DNA from: Paraspadella gotoi
Lineage: Eukaryota > Chaetognatha
Length of the DNA: 64,000 nt
Reading direction: 5' to 3'
Assembly (NCBI GenBank): GCA_051294375.1
Contig: CM119267.1
Location: forward strand, 4,235,260 to 4,299,259
In this document: positions 21,971-32,900 of the stretch, piece after piece
Layout: each line of letters opens with the position of its first letter
Position numbering within the stretch: the first letter of the stretch is position 1
The notes under the pieces: generated by a model
What the model was told of the DNA's origin: nothing
Seen by the model: the letters and a program-made list of their open reading frames with translations, nothing else
Databases searched by the model: none
Position numbers and translations under genes: made by a program

Positions 21971-23106
21971 TGTCTTTACATTTCCAAGCTTGACCGACCT
22001 GTCTTGGTTGACGCTGTCGTCAGAAAATTGGTTTCCAGAGCTAACTCTTACAGATAGCGAGGAGTCGTTGCCGCAGAATTCCGCCGAGACAGAAAGAGTT
22101 GAGGAAGAAGCCGACGTCAAGCCGATCTTAGACGGTGCAACGGTTAAGACAGAGCCCACCGAATATTGTAAATGCTTGTGGGGGGGGGGAGAATTGCTTG
22201 GTAATTCTATCTTTTTTGAGTTGGGAATCTCTTTATCCGCGGGCGCAGATTCGCCGGACCCATCGACTTCTCGACCATCGTCGTCTCCACCGATGGTGAT
22301 CGTGTCTCGCCCGCCCTTCTCCTACGTCCACCTCATCCTGATGGCCATCAACTCGTCCCCGGATAAAAAGATGACCCTGAGAGAGATGTACGCCTGGATC
22401 CAGCATCATTTTCCCTTTTACAAAGCTGCCACGCAGGCACGGGGGAAAAAAAATCACCTTTTCATTCTTTATACTTCTTTTATTAAAAAAAAAAAGAAGA
22501 AAATTCCGTGAAATCGTCGAATTAAATTAAAACACTTCTCGTCTTGACCGAGTCTCATTTCTTGGACATTTGCCATTGAATGATTTCAAATCTTCTCAGG
22601 GATGGAAAAACGCCATTCGTCACAGTTTGTCCTGTTACGCGGCCTTCGTTCGTGTCAGCAGCGGGAGTAACGGCGGCCACTGGACTTTCGACATGTCGCG
22701 CAATGTTCATCCAACCAAAAAAAGCCTCAAACCTCAAATTCTCAGTTTCTACCAAAAAGTATAACGCTTTAACGTAAATTTTTTAGTTTTTTACCTTTAA
22801 AATGGTGATTGGCCGAATCTCCTAACCGCTTCAGATCTCGCGAGAAAACTCAAACTTTCGTTCCGCGGAACCATTCGCTGCTGGAGTGAGCTTGGCTTCG
22901 TTAAACTTGCGTCAGCAGCGCCATACTCATCACTCTCACCCGCCCTACCCATGCGTCCAAGGTTGGAAATGCTTCAAGTTTAAGCCATTTTTTAAAAGTC
23001 TTCGAATCAATTCCTTTTTTCTTTTTGCTTAGTAAATGGGACGTGCCTCTTCGATCCAAATGACAAGGGCGATCCGCTTCACGCCATCGCCGAAGAAATT
23101 GTCTAG
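21734..23106 (+). CDS. divergent forkhead (winged-helix) transcription factor
   Basis: Six exons: 21734-21855, 21989-22167, 22249-22436, 22600-22758, 22835-22961 and 23033-23106, about 282 aa. The forkhead domain is in exons 3-4: [57 protein letters not shown] and GGHWTFDM. This pattern mixes features of FoxJ2/3 (AINSSP, KKMTL, and an N-terminal [10 protein letters not shown]) and FoxM (YxWIxxHFP, FVR), so the subfamily is open. The usual IRHNLS of recognition helix 3 is IRHSLS. The N-terminus is acidic and the C-terminus short, with a His-rich patch. The junction between exons 3 and 4 uses a GC donor (CAG/GCACGG at 22437). Intron 1 contains a run of nearly thirty A. The product is expected to act as a nuclear DNA-binding regulator. 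The next gene starts only 203 bp after the stop. Confidence 0.78.
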
Positions 23107-23309
23107 ATCTTTCGCCCACTCTGTTTAATGCTCCTTCCACGAAACTTTCATTTTCCTTTATTTCCCTCATGCTAAACCCATTGACTTGATTTATCATTGT
23201 TCCAAAAAATAACGAGGATTTTTTTTTTTTCGTTCTCGTTGAATGCCAAATTTGTTCTCCCCCCTCATGCGATCTTATTCAAAGTCTTAAAGAGGATTCG
23301 AGGACGGTT

Positions 23310-23871
23310 ATGGACATTAAGCATAACCCGTTCGCCCCCGGCATCGTCATGACGGCCGGGGGCATCGACTACCTCAAGATGCCCGTCGGACTCGTGCAAG
23401 GTCCCAACGGAGAGCTCATCCCTGCCGGGGGAGGCCATCCCACCATCGGTGATGAGGTTGAACGTTGAAGGCGTCGTTGGGCGTTAAATTCAATTCCCGC
23501 CCTCTTTTCTTTTTTCTCCCCGGAAAATAGTGCACACCGTTGGTTCCGCGGGTGGACACATCGCCGTCATGCAGGCCGGCACCATCAACATACCCGGTTC
23601 GTTGAGACTCTTTCATTAGTAATTATTGGGATATGCAAATTAAGAACTTTAAATTACGGTGACCCTTTTCAGCCCACATGGGAAAGGTAGTGGCCACATC
23701 CGGCGGCGCTCTCCCCGCGACCGTCACCGTCGTCCCCGCCGCGGGAATCCCCAATCCCATCGTCCATTCGATCAACGAGGTCGCCACCGGCAAGGAGGGT
23801 CAGGCTCCGGCGGTCGCCAATTCTCCGGCAGCCGGTGAATAAATAAATAAATAAATAATAATAATAATATA

Positions 23872-23904
<33 letters not shown>

Positions 23905-23956
23905 TAAATAAATAAATCAGGCTCCGGCGGTCACCAATTCTCCGGCAGCCGGTGAA

Positions 23957-23987
<31 letters not shown>

Positions 23988-24175
23988 TATAAATAATAAA
24001 TAATAAATAAATCAGGCTCCGGCGGTCACCAATTCTCCGGCAGCCGGTGAATAAATAAATAAATAAATAATAAATAAATAATAATTATAATAATAAATAA
24101 TAAATAAATAAATCAGGCTCGCGGTCACCAATTCTCCGGCAGCCGGTGAATAAATAAATAAATAAATAATAAATA

Positions 24176-24208
<33 letters not shown>

Positions 24209-27052
24209 AATCAGGCTCCGGCGGTCACCAATTCTCCGGCAGCCGGTGAATAAATAAATAAATAAATAATAAATAAATAATAATAATAAATAATAAATAA
24301 ATAAATAAAAAATAAATAATAATAATAATAAAAAATAAATAAATAAATCAGGCTCCGGCGGTCACCAATTCTCCGGCAGCCGGTGAATAAATCGAAGAGT
24401 GAAGGAGTTTTAGAGGGGTTGTTTTATTTGCTCGAATTAAGGCGGAAAAAAAGTGGCGGTGGTTTGAACGAATGCCAGTGAACAGTGGCAATTAGAATGT
24501 TATTTATTGACTTTATACGTCAGAATAGAAGAACGTTTTCGGATTTTATAACTAGAAAACACGAAAACTAAGTAAGCACGATTTTTTTTTATCATGAGGT
24601 GCTTTTTTGAATACGGCATTTTTCTCGTTCTTAATTCAATTTTCAATACAATTGAATGACAAAGATGTACGTATTTAAGAACATAGTTACGTCTATATAT
24701 GCAAGTGAACCGCGCTTTTCGGATCCACAGCTGCGCCAACGAAGGAGAAGTCGTCCACGGCGAACTTGCCTTCGTTGACGGCGTCGACGACCGACGCGGC
24801 CATCATCATCACTCAACCCAAATACGTCTGCCAATTGTGCAACAAGGGTTTCAAGAGCGGTTACAATTTGAAGCGGCATCACAAAGATTATCACGGGGAA
24901 AACAGCGAGGTACAACTGGGGGGGGGCTCGGGCTTAAAAAAAATCTGTAAGCTGTAATTTTTTTTTTGACGTTTTGTTTAGATTTTCAAGGCGAAGGCCT
25001 CTCACATATGCGCCCTTTGCGCCAAACCGTTTCTAAGCTCACACAATTTAAAAAGACATACTCAAGACTTTCACAGTGACAACAGGGTAAGTCTGAAATA
25101 GAACTTATTGTGACCACAATGAATTAAGTTCATGTTTTGGTGTTCTTCTTATAGTTAACATATCATTGCGAAATATGTCGAAAAAACTTTCAAAACCGCT
25201 TCAACCTGAAGCGTCATAGAATCGGAATTCACAGCGGACCGGGAGGACAGTTTCAATGCGAAATATGTTCCAAATATTTCCATTACCAATCTAATTTATC
25301 GCGACATCGAAAAGATGTTCATAAATCAGGCAAGAGGCGTTTTGTGTAGTCGAGAAATGCCTTGAAATTGGTTTTTATTCAGTTTCTTTTTTTAAAAAAA
25401 CGGTTTAGGCCCCGGATTTCCTGGAACTCAAGTCGTTCTTCATGCCTCGCATAAGACGACAATAAAAAAGCAAATCTTGGCGATCCCCGCCCCTATAATT
25501 TCTCAACCGCAACAGCAGTTGCAGTCACAACCGCAGCAACAGTCTCAACAGATGCAAGCGCATCAGCTGTTGCAGCAACCGCAACAACAACAAATTCAAC
25601 AACAACAACCACAACAACCTCAAGCTCAGACGCCAAATTCTAACGTAACGGCCTCTGAAAATCAATCCAATGCAAATGGCAAATCATACATTTGTGATTT
25701 GTGCCACAAGGACTTTCAAAATACCTACAACTTGAAGCGTCATAGGTTTGTACATTAAAGCGTAGGAAAAATATTAAAATCAAGTCGAATCAAAATTCGA
25801 ATGGTAGATCATGAACAGGCTTGTTCCTATAAACATTTTTAAATAAAAAAAATTTCTTTTTTATTTTTCAATTTTCGCATTAGCCCATATTTATACATAG
25901 TACACCATAGAAAAATGTTAAAATTTTAAAATGGTATTTTCCTATTTTTGAAAGCAGATACGAATTACTCACAAATAGTTGATAAAATGAAATTTAACTC
26001 TTTTTAGAAAATTATTTCATTAAGTGGGTCAAAATCCTAAAAAACTAATTAAATAACCTATAATTTCATTTTAATATAAAAAGTATAGTTTTTTTTCATT
26101 TTTAACTAATGAAATAATTTTTGATCAAGACTTATATTTTATTTTATCAACTTTTTATGAGGAATTCGAAACTAAAAAAACTATTCTTAAATTTTGACAT
26201 TTTCTATGTATAAATATGGGCGTATGTAAAAATTGATAAATTTTTTAAAAAAATTTAAAAAAAAATATCAATGTTCTTTAGTACAAGACTGTTCAAGAAC
26301 ATTGAACAACTATTCGAATTTTGATCTGCAACTTTCACTACGCCTTATTGTACATCTTTAAATTTGGTGGATAAAATTCTTCTCGTTATCATTATTTTGT
26401 CATTTTCTATAGGATTAACGTTCACAAAGAAACTAAAATTCTTTACCGGTGCGATGAATGCGGCAAAGATTTTCCCAGCATTGGGAATTTTAAACGTCAT
26501 AAGAACTTGGTCCATGGTATGGGGAAGCAGGTACATATGATATTTTTAGCTGGGAAATATATTTTTGTATCTTGATATAAAAATATTAAGTGATGTTAAT
26601 ATCATGCAGGCATTTTATTGTGAAACCTGTGATAAAAATTTTGCGAGCAAAGATGGTTTGAAACGACACGTATCCGCTATTCACGACAGCTCCGAAGGTA
26701 ACGACTAACCATTAGTAACCATTACCTACCATTACCTACCATTACCTAACTAATAAAGATGATTCTTATTGAAAAATAATTGAAGTCGATGATTATTAAT
26801 AAAATTTTGTTCTCAGGCGCCTTTGCTTGCGAAGCTTGCGGAAAACGTTTTAAACGCAAAGATTACTTAGAAAAGCATGTAGTCTCTGCGCACGAAAATA
26901 AGTACACCATAGTACAAGCTGAAAACTCAACAGGTAAAATTCTTACGAGATGACAGGGAATTATCGAAAAATAGTGACAACAACCCATATTTTTTTAAGG
27001 TAATGCGTTGGTAAACAGTTCGATTATCACTTCAACTTCTAACATGTGCTGA
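23310..27052 (+). CDS. C2H2 zinc-finger protein with eight fingers and a poly-Gln stretch
   Basis: Eleven exons: 23310-23448, 23531-23596, 23673-23834, 24731-24909, 24982-25086, 25155-25329, 25409-25745, 26413-26530, 26610-26697, 26817-26933 and 27000-27052, about 512 aa. The N-terminal 122 residues are Gly/Val/Ala-rich and of no known fold. Eight C2H2 fingers follow, each CX2CX12HX3-5H: YVCQLC, HICALC, YHCEIC, FQCEIC, YICDLC, YRCDEC, FYCETC and FACEAC, most with an NLKRH-type helix end. Fingers 4 and 5 are separated by about 90 residues rich in Gln (exon 7). Linkers do not match TGEKP, so this is not a KRAB-type array. It is probably a DNA-binding regulator; no ortholog was assigned. Intron 3 contains a minisatellite copied from the end of exon 3; intron 6 has a GC donor at 25330; intron 7 holds a fold-back repeat. 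Confidence 0.85.
23801..24388 (+). repeat. minisatellite made of exon-3 end plus its 5' splice site
   Basis: The last 34 bases of zinc-finger exon 3, CAG then GCTCCGGCGGTC, AATTCTCCGGCAGCCG, plus the donor GTGAATAAATAA and TAA/TAAA-rich sequence, recur five more times downstream (copies starting at about 23918, 24013, 24114, 24212 and 24349; period 95-137 bp). The copies have ACC where the exon has GCC; one lacks a few bases. Each keeps the GTGAAT donor and is preceded by AAATCAG. The unchanged first copy continues the reading frame to exon 4 at 24731. Confidence 0.85.
25881..26222. repeat. fold-back (MITE-like) inverted repeat in zinc-finger intron 7
   Basis: The left arm starts GCCCATATTTATACATAG at 25883 and the right arm ends with the inverse complement CTATGTATAAATATGGGC at about 26205-26222. 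Interior pieces also pair: AAAATGTTAAAATTTT with AAATTTTGACATTTT, GTTGATAAAATGAAAT with ATTTTATTTTATCAAC, and AAATTATTTCATTAA with TAATGAAATAATTTTT. No coding capacity was found. Confidence 0.6.
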
Positions 27053-27785
27053 ATTTCTCCGACGATCCAAACAGTTGCTAGTCAACATAACACCTTTCAT
27101 ATTGTTCATCCCGTAGCTTCATACTAGTCCCAGCTTTATTTCTTGCATTTCTTTGAAGTTAAATACTTTTACAAAAATCAGTTTTTTTGTCAAAGTGATA
27201 TTTCGTTATCTACGAGAGGTAATTGTTAAAACAAGACGCCTACCATTTTCTATATTACTGCTTAGTCTTTGAGGAAGCCGTTCCATATTGCTTTTTGACT
27301 TTAAAAAAATACGTATAATATGGTACGTATATGAAGAAACTTTGCCTTTTAAAAACTAGTCATGGTAACAAATATTAATTTTAATCATTTGTATGAAATT
27401 TTATGAGTACAATTTTGGAACGCCTCTGATAACCATCGGGAAAGAAATCCAAAGTACTTACCTTCTAATAACAGTTTCGTTCACTCATTTTACCAGAATT
27501 CTATTCAAACTACGTTTCGATCATTTTGTTTCGTAGCACCGTTTGCATCCTAAGTATATTTGTTGTGTCGATGACGCCGTCTCATGCCATTCATTGAAAT
27601 TGCAATCTTTTACGCACCCGCTTTTCATTTATCATATTGTTATAGAAAATTTGAGCACAAACAAACAAAATAAAAACGGTACGAACGATGCGTTGTTTCT
27701 ATTGCAACCACGAATCGATCCTTGTTCTCGATCCTCATTGAAAAAAAGAAAATAGCAAAGAGAGTCTTCGTCGTCGAAGTGGACG
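27053..27785 (+). other. intergenic spacer zinc-finger gene to ankyrin/SOCS gene
   Basis: AT-rich with no coding exon recognised. An AATAAA at 27669-27674 is 620 bp after the zinc-finger stop and 112 bp before the next start codon. The promoter of the downstream gene should lie here, but I see no clear motif. Confidence 0.4.
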
Positions 27786-28820
27786 ATGTTTTCTTACGGT
27801 CGAGGAACGCGCTCCTTCAAGCAACGCGTGCTCTACGAAGCCATTCAGGCCAACGACTATCTCAAGGTGGAGGAGCTGGTCTCCTCGGACGTTGACGTCT
27901 CCGAGGATCAGGCGGCTTTGGAACTGGCGGTCAGCACCGGAAAGACGAGCATCGCGCGCCTGCTTATCCAGTCGGGATGTTGCGTCAACGAACCCAACGA
28001 CGTCCAATTCCGCGCGATGGACATGGCCGTCTACCGCAGCTTCAACGACATCGTGGAGATACTCACGGAGGCGGGCTTCGACATCACAGTCAGGAATGGT
28101 TACAGCGAGAGTCGCCTCCACATCGCCGCCTGCGGAAACAACGAACTTCTCCTCAGTCGTTTACTCCACGGTGGATTCGACCCCGACGAAACCACCAACT
28201 CATGGACTGCGTGTCACGTCTTGGCCGCGCGGAATCACGTCAAGACTTTGAAAGGTTGGACCCAGTATTTTTTGGGATTTAGTTTTCTAATTTTTGTTCG
28301 GCAAAACGAATATTTTTCTTAACACCCCCCCCCCCGACTATCGCTTCCAGTCCTACTCCGTTTCGGCTGTGACGTCGACGCCCGAACGAACGAGGGCGCC
28401 ACTCCTCTTTCTCTCGCCCTCGAACGGAATCATCTGTCGCCGTGTTTTCTCCTCGTCGACGCCGGTTGTGATCTTCGCGACGCCGCTCGAAGGCTCAACG
28501 TCTCGTACGGCGACGAAGAAGAAGGCGCTATCGCCGAAGACCTCGTGGAGGAAGCCGGTCTTTTCAACGCTGCGCAGGACCCGTCCTCGCCTCAGCCGGA
28601 GCCTCCTTCGCCGCAGATCGTCGCCGAACGCAGACGCCTCTCCGACCTCATTCGACGACGTCTCTTCGAGAAGCCGCATAGTCTCAAGGATTTGGCGCGA
28701 ATGCGCGTGAGACGGGCGCTGCGCGTAGACATTGAGCGAAAGTCAAAGACGCTGCCTCTGCCCCCGCAGCTTGCCGAATACGTCTGCGACATATTTTCCG
28801 ATGAGAAACGCGAGCAATGA
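27786..28820 (+). CDS. ankyrin repeat and SOCS box (ASB-like) protein
   Basis: Two exons, 27786-28254 and 28351-28820, encode 312 aa. Ankyrin repeats occupy about residues 10-190 (AALELAVSTGKTSIARLLIQSG, MDMAVYRSFNDIVEILTEAGFD, LHIAACGNNELLLSRLLHGGFD, CHVLAARNHVKTLKVLLRFGCD, TPLSLALERNH). A variable acidic and proline-rich stretch follows, then a C-terminal SOCS box at about 265-306 (LKDLARMRVRRALR, LPLPPQLAEYVCDIF; the LPxPxxLxxYV part is the Cullin-5 side). ASB proteins are substrate receptors of Elongin BC-Cullin 5 ubiquitin ligases. The target is unknown. The intron acceptor is preceded by a run of 11 C. Confidence 0.85.
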
Positions 28821-29572
28821 CCCCCCCCTCAAAAATTATACAAAAACCTATCGAAATTCCATGCGTTGTATAATCACAAAAAAATATCTCTTTTTCTCGA
28901 ATTGTTTGTTTTTTCTAACTGATTTTCTTGTAAAAAAGCAGTTTTTGTTTCGTCGTACATGTTGCGCGGTTAGACAAAATTCCTCGCAACTTGAACCACA
29001 AAACTAATTTTGCTTTAATGTTAAATTGTTGCGTATGCGCACGAATATATTCCTTTGATCTGCCTACATTTTACTGTTATGAATGTACCGTTTGTACAAT
29101 GTTCCTCCTTTCCCTTTGCACACGATCCTTCGATCTCAACAAAGTCAGTTGGGATTTGTTTTTTTTTTCAACTGAAGAATTTGTGCTCTGATCATTTACG
29201 AGAGTTACTGGGAGATTTACTGGATCATTTACTGGGAGATTTACTGGATCATTTACTGGGAGATCTAGATCTTGATGTTTCGGGAATGCCTATTAAATCC
29301 TTATGATTTTAATATCAAAATAAAAAAAATTCACCCGTGAACCAATAACCATCTGAAAAGTTCTAATGATTTAAGCACTCCCGTTCGTCATATTTTCCCT
29401 CTTCAACCGGGTGTCCGGTTTTGGATTATAGTTCCAGTATTTATTTTTCTTCAAAATCAAGAGGCGAATCAATGTTTAATTTTCCGTTTTTGACTCGAGT
29501 CTTTTAACCGTAAATTGTTTTGGTGTTTAAAGTGGGGATTTTTCACTGTATCATCGCTTTATCCAGAATGAC
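28821..29572 (+). other. intergenic spacer with a 24-bp tandem repeat
   Basis: AT-rich. At about 29190-29265 a 24-base unit (TTTACTGGGAGA TTTACTGGATCA, written in two halves) is repeated about three times. A short open frame over it would encode LLGDLLDH repeats but has no other support. No gene is called. Confidence 0.45.
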
Positions 29573-29959
29573 ATGGCTCTTGTCTTCTCCTCTCTCGTCA
29601 AGAGAACCTTGACGGTATCTGCCAGACTCGGAAACGCGCGCTTCTCATCCTCTCACTCTCCCTCGCGATTCCCCGTGCTCATTCTCTACACCCACGACTC
29701 CTGCTCCCTCTGCGACGACGCTCTCGAATTAATCTCCCCGCTCTCCTCGCGCTTCCGCCTGGAGACGGTGGACATTCGCGCCGCCGGAAACGAGTCTTGG
29801 CTTCGACGCTACCGCTTCGACATTCCCGTCTTCCATTTCGAAGGCGAGTTTCTCATGAAGCATCGGGCGGACGTTGATCTCTTGGAAAAGCGCCTTAACG
29901 AGTTCGAGGAAAGAGAAAACACTGACGCGAACCACGCGCGCGAGAGGGCAGAACCTTAA
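29573..29959 (+). CDS. C5orf63: glutaredoxin-like protein (C5orf63/YDR286C family)
   Basis: One exon, 128 aa. The thioredoxin-like fold is recognisable: VLILYTHDSCSLCDDALE carries a CxxC pair (CSLC), then LETVDIRAAGNESW, and RYRFDIPVFHFEGEFLMKHR with the cis-proline loop DIPVF. This matches the DUF836 glutaredoxin-like family, including human C5orf63. The first 30 residues are basic and Ser/Leu-rich (SLVKRTLTVSARL), consistent with a mitochondrial targeting peptide. The role is presumed thiol redox chemistry; no substrate is known. The stop codon is 33 bases before the KIF3A start codon and in the same frame, with no AATAAA and no AG dinucleotide between them. Confidence 0.88.
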   Translation: MALVFSSLVKRTLTVSARLGNARFSSSHSPSRFPVLILYTHDSCSLCDDALELISPLSSRFRLETVDIRAAGNESWLRRYRFDIPVFHFEGEFLMKHRADVDLLEKRLNEFEERENTDANHARERAEP

Positions 29960-29992
29960 TTAATTTATTTATTTAAAAACTTAAAAAACAAA

Positions 29993-32900
29993 ATGACAAC
30001 TGGAGATGCGAAGCCCGCCGGCGACGACAACGTTAAAGTCGTCGTTCGCTGTCGGCCGATGAACGAAACGGAAAAGAAGAACAAATGCAACCAGGTTTGT
30101 TTTTTGTTTGTTTTGTTTGTTTGGTTTTTTTTGCTACTTGCTAAATCAGTAACGTTTTGACCTCCAAAACTCCTCATCCCTTTTCTTCAAATAGGCCGTC
30201 CACGTAGACACTGTGCGTCGTTGCATCAGCGTGAAAAATCCCGCGGAGGGATCGAGCGAGGATCCGCCCAAGGAGTTCACTTTCGACGTCGTATTCGGTC
30301 CAGACTCGAAGCAGGCCGATGTCTACAACGAGTGCGCCAGGCGGATCGTCGATTCCGTTCTCGAGGGATACAACGGGACCATCTTCGCCTACGGCCAGAC
30401 CGGAACGGGTAAGGATTCGAGGAGAATTCTATCATGTAGTTCTTCCCCACCAACAATTTGAGCATCTGCTCAGCAAACGCGACATCTCCCGAGAGAAAAA
30501 CGAAGAGGAAAACTCCTCTTCCCCGCCTTCTCTCCCCCTCCCGTACGCTACCTCAGTACGCCGACACGAGACAGAATCACTTCTTCTGTTCGCCCTTTGC
30601 GCTCACAGTCTCCCGGCTTTTTTACGAAAATATTTTTTGAATTTTTTGTTGAAATAATTTTGCATATTTTTCGTTTCTCTTTTTGGAGTTCAGAATACAG
30701 ATATTCTTCAACACGTGGCTTTTTGAAGTTCTCTCTTCACGGCCGCCATCTTTTTCGTCTTCGTTGTGCGTGGCTTCGGAGGGAAGAGCCTTGACTCGGC
30801 CCTTTCGCTTGCCCTCGACGCACCCTGCGCGGCTGCGGAGGGAAGAGCCGCGACTCGGCCCTCTCGTTTGCCCTCGGCGCTTAGTACGGCTGCAGGGGGA
30901 AGAACCTTGTTTCGGCCCCCTTGTTTGTCCAGTGCTCTCCGTTTTTTGGACTGAGGCGCGTGTTTTCAACTCGACTACCCTCATGTCTCTTCCGCCGCCG
31001 CCTTCGCCGCCGCCTCCACCGCCGCCTCCACCGCCTCCACCATCAGCCATTCCGGGCTTTTCTAGTCAGGCCGAAGTCATGCCCCTTCAGATGGAGGCAG
31101 TTCTGCTCCAAATTAGCAACGCTCTTTCTAGCGTTCGTCGCGAATTTAAGGAGTTTCGCCGCTCGTCTCGTTCCGAGTTGGAGAGTCTTCGGCGGTGAGT
31201 ACTTCTTTCTTTTCGTTTTTGGTTTTTCGCCCTTTTTTGGCGTACATTCGGCGTACAGAGGGGTTTTCCTCCTGTGCCCCACCTAACTCGACTTTGTTTG
31301 TTTGTTTTTTGTCGGGCCTTCGCCTGGTCTTGTTACAGGCTCACTTGTTGGTGGGGAAGAACTACATGATAGAATTTGTGGTTCCATATGGAACCGGGAT
31401 TCTTCATGGTTCTTCCCCACCAACAACCACCCACCGTCCACCCCTGGCACCACCGGTGGCGGAGGGCGGCTCAGGCTCGCTTGTCTTGTTTGGTGGGTGT
31501 TTTTGGGGTTCCTTTTTTGAGACTGTCATTTTTCAATGATTTCTCTTTTTTTCCATGTACGTTTTCTTCATGGTTCTTTGACGCCTCTGTTCGCCATTTC
31601 GCCGTTCTTCGTCGATTTCGTTTGTTCGCCAGCGACTTGGAGTCTTCGCGTTCTTTGGCGGCCTCTTCGGCGGCGGATCGGCCTTCGCGCTCCGAGCGGT
31701 GACTGCGTCACGCCTTCCTCGTCGAGCCCCGTCTGCGCAAGTCGACGACGACGCCTCCGTTTCCGGATCAGAGGAGGGTTCCTCCTCTGAAGAGTCTGCT
31801 GCGGGTTTTACAACTTCTTGTCTCGTCGTGCTTCTATACAGCCTTCGGAGTGGGTCCTGCAGCAGTGGAAGGATTTGCGCAGAGTTGGCCAGGACGACGT
31901 TCTTTTACCGTCGTGGGACGTGCTTTCCGCCAATACGCGTTTCGGCGCTGGTCGGATGTTTCTTCGCCGGCGGAGTTTCGTCCTCCTGCTCAAGAGAGTT
32001 GCCTTGCCGCTCAGTTCGACGCCGTTCGGAAGGACTCCAAGACGACGGCGCCTTTCAAGGCTTTTGAGCGCATCATGAGGGACGCCGGAGCGTCCGCTCA
32101 TGCTGTCCTTTCTGTCGCTGACGCTCTCCGCCTCATGGTTGAGGCCCTACGCTCGGAGGGGCCCGGTGCAGTGGACGCAGGCCACCTTGACGATCTTGCC
32201 AAGCCCCTTGGAGACGCCTCGTCGGGTTTGGCGGCGATTTTGGTTCGGCCCTCTCTCGAGTCTCGGCGCTTAGTTGTTGACGCTGCCCCTTCGGATCTCA
32301 AGACAGTTCTGTCCAGTTCTCCGCCCTCCACGTCGTTCTTTTTCGGAGACCGCTCCACAGACGTCACTCAAGCGTTCCATTCTTTGCTTCTCCGCTCCGG
32401 GGCGCCACACAATTGCGCCTGTTCTGCTAGCCGCAAGCGTGGCGTGGCAGTCCGCGTAGTCCCGCTCGCCGTCCCTACCGGCCTCGCAAGTCTTCGCTGC
32501 CTCCCCAGCGTAGGGGCGGGGCTCCAGGGACGTCTAAGGACGCCGACTGATCGCCCGACAGCTCTTTCGGCCGTTGCCTCGTTCGGCCGTCAGGTTCTCC
32601 AGGCCCGGCTTTCGTCCATGGACTTTTTTTTTGCGGTTTCTCATCCCCCTCTTCTACGACGTCCGGTCAAGTGGGCGTGGCACGTCACCGGAAGTCTTCG
32701 CGGGATTCCCCCCTCTTGGTTTGCTTGGCTACGAGTGATTCTGTCTCGTGTCGGCGTACTGAGGTAGCGTACGGGAGGGGGAAGAGAAGGCGGGGAAGAG
32801 GAGTTTTCCTCTTCGTTTTTCTCTCGGGAGATGTCGCGTTTGCTGAGCAGATGCTCACTTGTTGGTGGGGAAGAACCATGAAGAATCCCGGTTCCATATG

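Noticed and set aside
29055-29306. An 83-aa frame with LLGDLLDH repeats
   Set aside because: It is produced by a 24-bp tandem repeat in an AT-rich spacer, with no conserved flanks.
31850-32767. The 305-aa frame as a host gene
   Set aside because: It lies between the inverted terminal repeats of the DIRS-like element and has no separate promoter or conserved host domain.
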